From positions 1-6,362 of the forward strand of contig CAMMNR010000105.1 of NCBI GenBank assembly GCA_946498265.1: a stretch of DNA of 6,362 nucleotides. The letters run 5' to 3'. The notes under the pieces were generated by a model. That model did no database searches. It was not told where the DNA came from and was given only the letters and a program-made list of their open reading frames with translations. This document shows positions 1 to 6,362 of this stretch, in pieces. The position numbers were made by a program, and so were the translations under genes. Numbering within the stretch: position 1 is the stretch's first letter; each line of letters opens with the position of its first letter. Source of the DNA: an uncultured Clostridium sp. GTDB taxonomy: Bacteria > Bacillota > Clostridia > TANB77 > CAG-508.

Positions 1-52
1 CAAGGAGTTGACTGCCTTATTTGTCTTCCTAAGACCGCTTGGCCTCCGACTT
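1..52. other. Sequencing adapter contamination (BGI/MGI DNBSEQ adapter plus 10-base barcode)
   Basis: These bases are library-construction sequence, not genome. Positions 21-52 match, base for base as I recall it, the reverse complement of the 32-base MGI/BGI forward adapter (it contains CCTAAGACCGCTTGG). Positions 1-10 (CAAGGAGTTG) equal the 3' end of the partner adapter. The 10 bases between them (11-20, ACTGCCTTAT) sit exactly where the sample barcode lies. Composition supports this: about 47% G+C here against roughly 25% from position 121 onward. Genomic sequence starts at 53. A TTG at 39-41, inside the adapter, creates a false start codon for the first gene. The match is from memory, but order, spacing and length all agree. 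Confidence 0.95.
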
Positions 53-53
53 A

Positions 54-3000
54 TCCAATAATTGCACGGAATTGAATCAAGCTGCTAAAGAAAGAATCAA
101 TAGTTATACGAGCACAGCAGGAATAAAATATGAATTATTACATACTGAAGTTGCAGTAAAAAAATATGAGAAAGATGGAGAATTATATATTAAAGCTTTT
201 TCAGATCATGATGTACATAGTGTATTAAGAAAATCTGGAATAGAATGCAAGAAAATTAATAATACAACAGGAAAAGAATGGTTTGAAGTTGACCTTGAAA
301 CTGCAAAGAATGCAATTAAAGCAGTAAAAGAAAATAGAAAGGCATTGTCTACAAGTCAAATAACAGAAGACAAGAATCCAATAATTTTCAGACCAGAACA
401 AGAAAAAGCAATAAAAGAAACCATTAAGCAATTCAATGTTGGTTCAAGTATGCTTTGGAATGCTAAAATGAGATTTGGAAAAACTTTAACAGCTCTACAA
501 GTTGTTAAGGAAATGGAATTTAAAAAAACAATTATAATAACTCATAGGCCGGTTGTTGATAATGGATGGTATGAAGATTTTAATAAAATATTTTATGATA
601 GAGATGATTATCATTATAGTTCAAGTGATTATGGAGAAGAAACTAATGAATTATTAAGAAAAAATGAAAAATTTATTTGTTTTTATTCAATACAAGATTT
701 GAGGGGCTCAAAAAGAGTTGGAGGAAATTTTGACAAAAACAATGAAATATTCGATACTAATTGGGATTTAGTTGTTGTAGATGAAGCACATGAAGGTACA
801 ACAACCGCATTAGGAGATAAAGTTATAAAAGAAATTGTAAAACAAGGTAATGGATATGATACAAAATTTTTAGCACTTTCAGGAACACCTTTTAACATTT
901 TAAATGAATTTGATAAAAATATCTATACTTGGGATTATGTAATGGAACAAAAGGCAAAAAAAGAATGGGATAAAATAAATTTTGGCGATTCAAATCCATA
1001 TGAGGGGCTACCTGAATTAAAGATATATACATATGATTTGGGAAAAATAATTAACTCAAAAGAATATGTGGAGTTAGAAGATAAAGCATTTAACTTTAGA
1101 GAGTTTTTTAGAGTATGGAAGGGGAATAAAGAACAAGATAGAAAAGAAATGCCACCAAATGTAAATATTGGAGATTTTTATCATTTACAGGATGTAAAAA
1201 GTTTTTTGGATTTAATAACTAAAAAAGATGAAAGTACTATGTACCCATATTCTACTGATGAGAATAGAGAGTTATTTAAGCACTCATTATGGATGGTACC
1301 TGGAATAAATGAAGCTAAAGCATTAAGTAAATTAATGAAAGAACATTCTGTATTTGGTTCAAATAAATTTAGAATAGTAAATGTAGCAGGTGCAGGTGAT
1401 GAAGAAGAAGAGTCAGAAGAAGCATTAAGGAAAGTCAGAAGAGCAATTAAAGAAGCATCTCAGAATGATGATTATACAATTACTATATCATGTGGAAAAT
1501 TAACAACAGGTGTCACTATTCCAGAATGGACAGCAGTATTAATGTTATCAGGTTCTTTTTCTACATCTGCTGCACAATATTTACAAACAATATTTAGAGT
1601 TCAATCTCCAGCTAATATAAATGGAAAGAAAAAAGAATCTTGTTATGTATTTGACTTTGCACCAGATAGAACACTAAAGATGGTTGCAGATGCAGTAAAA
1701 GTATCTCATAAAGCAGGCAAGGGAAATGATACTGATAGGAAAATTATGGGGGAATTTTTGAATTATTGTCCGGTTATTTCTGTTGAAGGAACACAAATGA
1801 AACAATATAGTACAGATTATTTGCTACAACAATTAAAAAGAGCATATGCAGATAGGGCAGTAAAAAATGGATTTGACGATATTAACTTATACAATGATGA
1901 ATTGTTAAAATTAGATGATTTAGAGTTACAAGATTTTTTGAAATTAAAAGGAATAATAGGAACGACAAAAGCACAAGCAAAAACTAATGAAATAGATATA
2001 AATAGTCAAGGATTTACAGATGAGGAATATGAAGAACTAGAGAGAATAAAGAAAAAACCAACAAGAGAGAGAACAGCAGAAGAAATAGAATTCCAAAAGC
2101 AATTACAAGAAAAAAGAAAACAAAAAAATGATGCAATTAGTATATTAAGAGGTGTGTCAATTCGTATTCCACTATTAATTTATGGAGCCGACTTTAAAAT
2201 AGATGAAGATATTACCATTGAAAAACTAGTAGAAAATGTTGATGAGATATCTTGGAAAGAATTTATGCCACCAAATGTAACAAAAGAATTATTTAGAAAG
2301 TTCTTAAAGTATTATGATAAAGATGTATTTATTGCTGCTGGAAAGAGAATAAGAAATACAGTAAAAAGTGCAGATGAATTAGAACTAACTGAAAGAATAA
2401 AAAAGATAACAGAATTATTTTCATATTTTAAAAATCCGGATAAAGAAACTGTATTAACACCATGGAGAGTAGTAAATATGCATATGAGCGATTGTATAGG
2501 AGGATATGATTTCTTTGACGAAAAACATGAAAAAATAATAGAAGAACCAAGATATGTTGAACAAGAAAAAATAACAAAAAATATTTTTGATAAGGAAGAA
2601 ACTAAAATATTAGAAATTAATTCTAAGACAGGTTTATATCCGTTATATGTTACGTACAGTACATACAGAAGAAAATGTGCAAAATATTCAAAAGAAGATT
2701 TAACAATGGATTTAAAGAGTAAATTGTGGTATGAAACGGTAACAAATAATATTTTTATTATTTGCAAGACTCCAATGGCAAAACATATTACAAAGAGAAC
2801 CTTATTAGGTTATAAAGAAGGAAGAATAAATGCGCATGCATTTGATGATTTGATTAATCAAATTTCAAATAAATCAAGTTCTTTTAAAAATAAAATAATA
2901 AGATGTGATTTTTGGGGACAGAAAGGTGGAAAAATGAAGTTTAATGCAATAGTTGGAAATCCACCATATCAATTAATGGATGGTGGAGGAGATGGAAATA

Positions 3001-3926
3001 GTGCAGAACCAATATATAATATGTTTATAAAACAATCAAAACAATTAAATACGGATTATCTTTCTATGATAGTTCCAGCCAGATGGTATTCGGGGGGAAA
3101 AGGATTAGATGATTTTAGAAGTGAAATGCTAAATGATAACCATATAGAAGCTATACATGATTATCCAGAAACATCAGATGTTTTTCCAGGAGTAAATATT
3201 AGAGGAGGTATTTGTTACTTCTTATGGGATGCATCATATAATGGTGATTGTAAAGTTTCTAATCATAGTAAAGGAAAAGTTAATACGATAAAAAGACCAT
3301 TATTAGAAGAAAAAGCAGAAACATTTATAAGATATAATGAAGCAATCTCAATTTTAAGAAAAGTTCAAAGTTTTAACGAAAGTACAATGAACGAAAAGGT
3401 TAGTTCAAGAATGCCTTTTGGAATACCTTCTAATTTTGATAAATATTCTAAAACAAAAGATGATTTAAATAATGTTATTTTGTATAGAAGTGAAAGAGGA
3501 AGTAATAGAAATACAAATAAAAAGTTCTATATACAAGAAAAATATATAGAAAAAAATAGAGAATGGAAAGATAAAATAAAAGTATTGGTTTCAAAGGCTA
3601 GCCCAGGAGGAGATGAGTATCCACATCAAATAATTGCTGAACCTATTTTGGCAGAAAGAAATTCTGTTTGTACGGAAACATATTTAATTGTAGATTTTGT
3701 AAATTCAGAAGAAGAAGGAAAAAATTTAATATCATATATGAAGACAAGATTTTTCAGGTTTATGATGGCATTAATAAAAAATACACAAAATATTTCTAAA
3801 GGAGTATTTGCATTTGTTCCAGTTCAAGATTTAGCTCAAAAATGGAATGATCAAAAATTATATGCAAAATATAAATTAACAAAAGAAGAAATACAATTTA
3901 TTGAGTCTATTATCAAACCAATGTAG
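54..3926 (+). CDS. GIY-YIG / SF2 helicase / Eco57I-like adenine methyltransferase fusion protein, 5'-partial
   Basis: Single-polypeptide restriction-modification-like enzyme. The 5' end is lost at the contig edge; position 54 is the first full genomic codon, leaving 1290 residues. Residue numbers here count from the TTG at 39. Residues about 11-100 look like the second half of a T5orf172/Mug113-type GIY-YIG nuclease: helix with R19, a DHDVH segment (56-60), and EWF (80-82) with the likely catalytic Glu. The GIY/YIG strands are missing with the lost start. Residues about 115-580 are an SF2 helicase: Walker A MRFGKT (144-149), DEAH (248-251), SGTPF (281-285), TTGVTIPEW (489-497), QTIFRVQ (516-522). 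Residues about 640-700 are charged and coil-like. Residues about 805-1295 are an N6-adenine methyltransferase: TPWRVVNMH (807-815, motif X-like), ILEINSKTGLYPLY (857-870, atypical motif I), NPPYQ (974-978, motif IV), then a probable target-recognition tail. Expected role is ATP-driven DNA restriction with self-modification. Domain calls are strong; activity is inferred. It is probably co-transcribed with the next gene. Confidence 0.9.
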   Translation, partial: SNNCTELNQAAKERINSYTSTAGIKYELLHTEVAVKKYEKDGELYIKAFSDHDVHSVLRKSGIECKKINNTTGKEWFEVDLETAKNAIKAVKENRKALSTSQITEDKNPIIFRPEQEKAIKETIKQFNVGSSMLWNAKMRFGKTLTALQVVKEMEFKKTIIITHRPVVDNGWYEDFNKIFYDRDDYHYSSSDYGEETNELLRKNEKFICFYSIQDLRGSKRVGGNFDKNNEIFDTNWDLVVVDEAHEGTTTALGDKVIKEIVKQGNGYDTKFLALSGTPFNILNEFDKNIYTWDYVMEQKAKKEWDKINFGDSNPYEGLPELKIYTYDLGKIINSKEYVELEDKAFNFREFFRVWKGNKEQDRKEMPPNVNIGDFYHLQDVKSFLDLITKKDESTMYPYSTDENRELFKHSLWMVPGINEAKALSKLMKEHSVFGSNKFRIVNVAGAGDEEEESEEALRKVRRAIKEASQNDDYTITISCGKLTTGVTIPEWTAVLMLSGSFSTSAAQYLQTIFRVQSPANINGKKKESCYVFDFAPDRTLKMVADAVKVSHKAGKGNDTDRKIMGEFLNYCPVISVEGTQMKQYSTDYLLQQLKRAYADRAVKNGFDDINLYNDELLKLDDLELQDFLKLKGIIGTTKAQAKTNEIDINSQGFTDEEYEELERIKKKPTRERTAEEIEFQKQLQEKRKQKNDAISILRGVSIRIPLLIYGADFKIDEDITIEKLVENVDEISWKEFMPPNVTKELFRKFLKYYDKDVFIAAGKRIRNTVKSADELELTERIKKITELFSYFKNPDKETVLTPWRVVNMHMSDCIGGYDFFDEKHEKIIEEPRYVEQEKITKNIFDKEETKILEINSKTGLYPLYVTYSTYRRKCAKYSKEDLTMDLKSKLWYETVTNNIFIICKTPMAKHITKRTLLGYKEGRINAHAFDDLINQISNKSSSFKNKIIRCDFWGQKGGKMKFNAIVGNPPYQLMDGGGDGNSAEPIYNMFIKQSKQLNTDYLSMIVPARWYSGGKGLDDFRSEMLNDNHIEAIHDYPETSDVFPGVNIRGGICYFLWDASYNGDCKVSNHSKGKVNTIKRPLLEEKAETFIRYNEAISILRKVQSFNESTMNEKVSSRMPFGIPSNFDKYSKTKDDLNNVILYRSERGSNRNTNKKFYIQEKYIEKNREWKDKIKVLVSKASPGGDEYPHQIIAEPILAERNSVCTETYLIVDFVNSEEEGKNLISYMKTRFFRFMMALIKNTQNISKGVFAFVPVQDLAQKWNDQKLYAKYKLTKEEIQFIESIIKPM
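2922..2936 (+). promoter_or_regulatory. Possible internal ribosome binding site and ATG before the NPPY methylase segment
   Basis: AAAGGTGG (2922-2929), one mismatch from AAAGGAGG, lies four bases before an in-frame ATG at 2934-2936 (Met966). The peptide that would start there, MKFNAIVGNPPYQ, resembles the way many stand-alone Eco57I-type methylases reach motif IV. It could make a 330-residue C-terminal product, or be a relic of an ancestral gene junction. In an A-rich gene such a match can arise by chance, and the product would lack motifs X and I. Confidence 0.25.
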
Positions 3927-3986
3927 AAAAACAAAAGTAAAATAATGAAGTAAGTAATTTATGGATTTATTTTGCTTTTTATATTT

Positions 3987-3999
3987 GGAGGAAGAAATG
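3987..3999 (+). promoter_or_regulatory. Strong ribosome binding site that sets the start of the HEPN-like gene
   Basis: GGAGG at 3987-3991, five bases before ATG 3997-3999. It favours this start over the in-frame ATG at 3961, which has no purine-rich site at proper distance (it is preceded by GTAAGTAATTT). The 12 extra residues from the earlier start (MDLFCFLYLEEE) simply translate the RBS region. Confidence 0.85.
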
Positions 4000-5949
4000 A
4001 ACAGAGTTAAATTTTATTCAGTAACAGATTGGGGAAGTGGTAATCAATTGAAAAAAGCGGAGAAAGTTATAAATGATTTTGATAAAAATAAAGAATATGA
4101 AATAGAAGATATTCTAGAATTTTATAATATTACTAAGTACATAGATAGTAAAATGTATTTGGAACAGTGGAATAAGGAATATATAGAAGAAATTAATAAA
4201 ATTGTAAAAGAAATGAGAGAAAAGATATTCAAGTATATTGATGATAATGTAAATGAAGAAAAATTTGAAGAAATTATAAAAAGTGTGCCAAATGAATATA
4301 TGAATGATTTTTTTGAATTAATAGAAAAGAAAATTTTAAATATAGATATTTCGGGTAATACATTTATACAGTCTATAGATGAGAGAAATGTTCCAATATA
4401 TTATTTATTGGAATATAAAAAAATAGTAAAAAAATATGATAATGAATTAAGAATTATAATGTTAGAAAATATACTAGAATCTGCAGAAATACTTATAAAA
4501 AAATATTATATAAAAGATGAGAAATGTAATAATTGGATTCTTCCGAACACATTAACATTACAAGACAAAGAATATATCTTACAGAAATATATAGATAATG
4601 AATATGCAAATTTAAATTATTTAAGAATAATTACTAAAATTCAGAGTAATAAAGATACAATAGTAATTAATGATAAAACAAAATTAAAAGTAAGAAAAAA
4701 AGTAATTGAGATGGAAAATAAAATATTTAAAAATGGTATAAGAATTGGATATACTTATAATGTGTTATTTGACTCTAATCAAATAGAAGAAAAAGTACAA
4801 AAGTTAGAAGGAACAAAGATTGTATGCTCCTATAGTAAAAAATGGATAGAAGAAAACAAGGATGATTTTGCTACTTTACTAAATAATTTTATATATTTAT
4901 TTGAGTTTGTTGATATAGAGGGTAGAATAGAACTTGTAAATAAAAAACATGAGTATGGTTTATTTGAAAAAGTGAATAATTCAAATATTTTAAGAGCATA
5001 TAATCCTAATTCAACATTTAATCATAAAAAAATATTTTCTCTGCTAAAAATAAATGCATATTATGAACAATTAAATAAGTTAAATATACGATTAGAAGAT
5101 ATTATCGAATGGTTTTTCGAAATATACCTAAAAGAAAACTTTAAAATTGAAAATTATAGTGTATCTATGCCAACAAAAGGATCTTCATATTTTGAAAAAT
5201 GTAAATCAATATTGCCAGAAATTGATCATATATTAAAAGAATATAAGTATTATATTGAAGATGGAAGTATTGATCCAGAATTAATAAGTTTATCATCAGA
5301 ACACATGTTTTTCAAAGATATACCAAGTAAAATAAAAAATAAATATGTATATTTGAAAGAAGATGATGAAAATAATTATATTGACTATTGCTTTTTTTCA
5401 GATCAATGTATGTTATCGTATCTAGAAAATGTTGAAGAAAAATATGATAGTTTTTTTAAGTTAATATTAAAAGAAAATATAAAATATGATGATTACCCAG
5501 AATATGAAAAAAATGACTTGAATTGGTTATTGGAACATAGTTTAATAAAAATTAATGAAGAAGGCTTTTTAAAAATTAATAACATAGAAAGAATTTCTAT
5601 TTATGCAGAATTACATTATAAAGAAGTGATTAATTATTGGAAAAAACCACTTAAAGTAAAAAATGAAATTAATAAAATGATTAATGAAGGGAAACTAGAA
5701 TTTGAAAGTACATTATTTTCAAGAAACGAGCAAGACTATTTTAATTACTATTTAAATATGTCAGAATTTATTGATGGCTATGATATTAGGAATTCTAATT
5801 TACATGGAACACAAATAGGAGATAGAAAATCAGATATACATTATTCACGATATTTGCAAATATTGTTGTTATTTATATTAATTGTAATTAAAATAAATGA
5901 TGATATTTGCTTGTCTGAATCGGGAAATATAGAACTAAATCAAAACTAA
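3997..5949 (+). CDS. Uncharacterised 650-aa protein with C-terminal winged-helix-like and HEPN-like (Rx4H) segments
   Basis: I do not recognise a named family for the whole protein. From the chosen start it is 650 residues, rich in Lys, Glu, Ile, Asn and Tyr, and mostly helical by eye, with no signal peptide. Residues about 507-548 (NDLNWLLEHSLIKI, then EEGFLKI) have the helix-turn-wing look of a winged HTH. Residues about 574-640 contain a Phe/Tyr-rich helix, then DGYDIRNSNLHG with R598 and H603 (codons 5788-5790 and 5803-5805), then a hydrophobic helix YLQILLLFILIVI. R-N-x-x-x-H fits the Rx4-6H active-site signature of HEPN ribonucleases, and placement between two helices agrees. The hydrophobic helix is more likely a buried HEPN helix than a membrane anchor. 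The gene lies 70 bases after the helicase-methylase with no convincing promoter between, so probably one operon. Its A+T content looks somewhat higher than gene 1. Role as a defence effector RNase is inference; a structural or DNA-binding role is possible. Confidence 0.85.
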   Translation: MNRVKFYSVTDWGSGNQLKKAEKVINDFDKNKEYEIEDILEFYNITKYIDSKMYLEQWNKEYIEEINKIVKEMREKIFKYIDDNVNEEKFEEIIKSVPNEYMNDFFELIEKKILNIDISGNTFIQSIDERNVPIYYLLEYKKIVKKYDNELRIIMLENILESAEILIKKYYIKDEKCNNWILPNTLTLQDKEYILQKYIDNEYANLNYLRIITKIQSNKDTIVINDKTKLKVRKKVIEMENKIFKNGIRIGYTYNVLFDSNQIEEKVQKLEGTKIVCSYSKKWIEENKDDFATLLNNFIYLFEFVDIEGRIELVNKKHEYGLFEKVNNSNILRAYNPNSTFNHKKIFSLLKINAYYEQLNKLNIRLEDIIEWFFEIYLKENFKIENYSVSMPTKGSSYFEKCKSILPEIDHILKEYKYYIEDGSIDPELISLSSEHMFFKDIPSKIKNKYVYLKEDDENNYIDYCFFSDQCMLSYLENVEEKYDSFFKLILKENIKYDDYPEYEKNDLNWLLEHSLIKINEEGFLKINNIERISIYAELHYKEVINYWKKPLKVKNEINKMINEGKLEFESTLFSRNEQDYFNYYLNMSEFIDGYDIRNSNLHGTQIGDRKSDIHYSRYLQILLLFILIVIKINDDICLSESGNIELNQN

Positions 5950-5961
5950 TGTAATTGGAAA

Positions 5962-5968
5962 AAAGGAG
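5962..5968 (+). promoter_or_regulatory. Relic ribosome binding site of the broken metallophosphoesterase gene
   Basis: AAAGGAG lies 12 bases after the HEPN-like gene's stop. The phosphoesterase reading frame begins about 14-20 bases downstream, at a fair distance for its lost start (possibly near GTATAAT at 5976-5982). The ATG at 5969, touching the RBS, opens only a nine-codon out-of-frame peptide. Confidence 0.5.
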
Positions 5969-6283
5969 ATGATTTGTATAATATATTACAGGTGATACAC
6001 ATGCTGATTTTTCAAGATTTGAAGAAGATAAATTTCCAATACAATCTGAAATGACTAAAAATGATTATATTATTTCTCATTGCTGTCCTACAAGCATACA
6101 AACATTGTTAAATCCATTTTATAAAAAAGATATTTTAACAGATTATCTGCAAAAAATTTTAGAAAAATGTGAGTTTAAGAAATGGTATTTTGGACATTAT
6201 CATGATTATAGCAAATTAATTCACAGTTTACATTACTATATGAAAATATAGTACCATTAGAATTTAATAGTATTTTTAAATGA
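5969..6283 (+). pseudogene. Degraded calcineurin-like metallophosphoesterase (broken start, internal deletion, 3' frameshift)
   Basis: Translation from 5982 gives YITGDTHADFSRF, the N-terminal metal-binding signature of a metallophosphoesterase family common in Firmicutes. It runs to EMTKNDY and then jumps directly to IISHCCPTSIQ and WYFGHYHD, the C-terminal metal-ligand motifs. The central part with GDFGG and GNHE, about 150-170 codons by my memory of the roughly 250-residue family, is gone. Three lesions are visible. A TAA (5979-5981) precedes YITGD with no in-frame start codon until ATG 6051. The internal deletion joins at about 6060-6077. After GHYHD (6192-6206) the expected C-terminus continues in another frame, QFTLLYENIVPLE to TGA 6281-6283, consistent with loss of one base at about 6207-6216. 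The 66-codon open frame 6051-6251 is only a fragment and cannot form the dinuclear metal site. Family call is strong; exact ancestral ends are inferred. Confidence 0.85.
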
Positions 6284-6331
6284 ATATCAATAATATTTGA
6301 GAAAATATCTCAAAAATATTGATATTTTTTT
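6283..6331 (+). terminator. Intrinsic terminator
   Basis: Long inverted repeat: left arm 6283-6302 (AATATCAATAATATTTGAGA), loop AAATA, right arm 6308-6326 (TCTCAAAAATATTGATATT) with one small mismatch/bulge, followed by a run of seven T (6325-6331). It overlaps the last base of the pseudogene's original TGA and would end rightward transcription from the operon and the pseudogene. The stem is A/T-rich but about 19 pairs long. Confidence 0.85.
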
Positions 6332-6347
6332 AATTTTAGCATATAAT
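6319..6347 (+). promoter_or_regulatory. Sigma-70/SigA-type promoter pointing out of the window
   Basis: TTGATA (6319-6324), 17 bases, TATAAT (6342-6347): five of six at -35, perfect -10 and ideal spacing. The -35 box lies inside the right arm of the terminator. Transcription would start near 6353-6356 and drive a gene to the right. The window ends with AAAGGA (6357-6362), a possible RBS start that would imply a very short leader. Confidence 0.65.
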
Positions 6348-6362
6348 ATATAAAGTAAAGGA

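Noticed and set aside
39..53. TTG start codon of the large protein at 39
   Set aside because: It lies within adapter sequence, has no RBS, and the protein homology begins mid-domain; the gene is truncated at the contig edge.
1..60. tRNA-like D-arm (GGCCAAGCGGTCTTAGG) on the minus strand
   Set aside because: The rest does not fold as a tRNA, and the whole stretch is explained by the adapter.
225..2767. Minus-strand open frames at 225-431, 683-898 and 2312-2767
   Set aside because: Shadows of the large + strand gene: low-complexity Phe/Ser/Leu peptides with no RBS or recognisable domains.
3961..3996. Upstream ATG start for the HEPN-like gene
   Set aside because: No RBS precedes it, while GGAGG sits five bases before ATG 3997.
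5851..5895. C-terminal membrane helix (YLQILLLFILIVI)
   Set aside because: A single hydrophobic stretch right after the Rx4H motif is better read as a core helix of the HEPN-like bundle; there are no other membrane features.
5955..5982. Promoter TTGGAA-N16-TATAAT just after the HEPN-like gene
   Set aside because: Weak -35 and short spacing in very AT-rich DNA; it overlaps the relic RBS and start of the pseudogene.
6051..6251. Stand-alone 66-aa gene
   Set aside because: It is the C-terminal frame of the broken metallophosphoesterase; it has no RBS and homology extends upstream of its ATG and past its stop in another frame.

Overview
The window is an AT-rich stretch (hand-counted 60-base samples are mostly 15-40% G+C) with strong Shine-Dalgarno sites, many AGA/ATA/TTA codons, TGG for tryptophan and TGA used as a stop. 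This fits a low-GC Firmicute, probably a Clostridia or Bacilli gut-type bacterium. The species cannot be named from the sequence. Bases 1-52 are not genomic: they match, from memory, a BGI/MGI DNBSEQ library adapter with a 10-base barcode. The window is therefore the untrimmed left end of a contig.

Layout, all on the + strand. (1) Positions 53/54-3926 hold a very large gene that runs in from the left edge. It encodes a single-chain restriction-modification-like protein: the C-terminal half of a GIY-YIG (T5orf172/Mug113-like) nuclease domain, a complete SF2 (DEAH) helicase/translocase, then an Eco57I-like N6-adenine methyltransferase with an NPPY motif and a probable target-recognition tail. 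(2) After a 70-base gap and a strong RBS, positions 3997-5949 encode a 650-residue, mostly helical protein. It has no annotation I recognise, but ends in a winged-helix-like segment followed by an RNxxxHG motif (Rx4H), as in HEPN ribonucleases. (3) Positions 5969-6283 are the wreck of a metallophosphoesterase gene with a broken start, a large internal deletion at a short repeat, and a C-terminal frameshift. (4) Positions 6283-6331 form an intrinsic terminator, and its right arm overlaps a near-consensus promoter (TTGATA-N17-TATAAT) firing rightward out of the window.

Genes 1 and 2 look like a two-gene operon. The simplest reading, which is inference, is an accessory anti-phage locus: a modification/restriction enzyme plus a possible HEPN toxin or abortive-infection effector. 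It sits beside a decayed chromosomal housekeeping-type gene, as expected for an insertion hotspot. The pairing of a GIY-YIG/helicase/methylase protein with a wHTH-HEPN protein is the best candidate here for an undescribed system.
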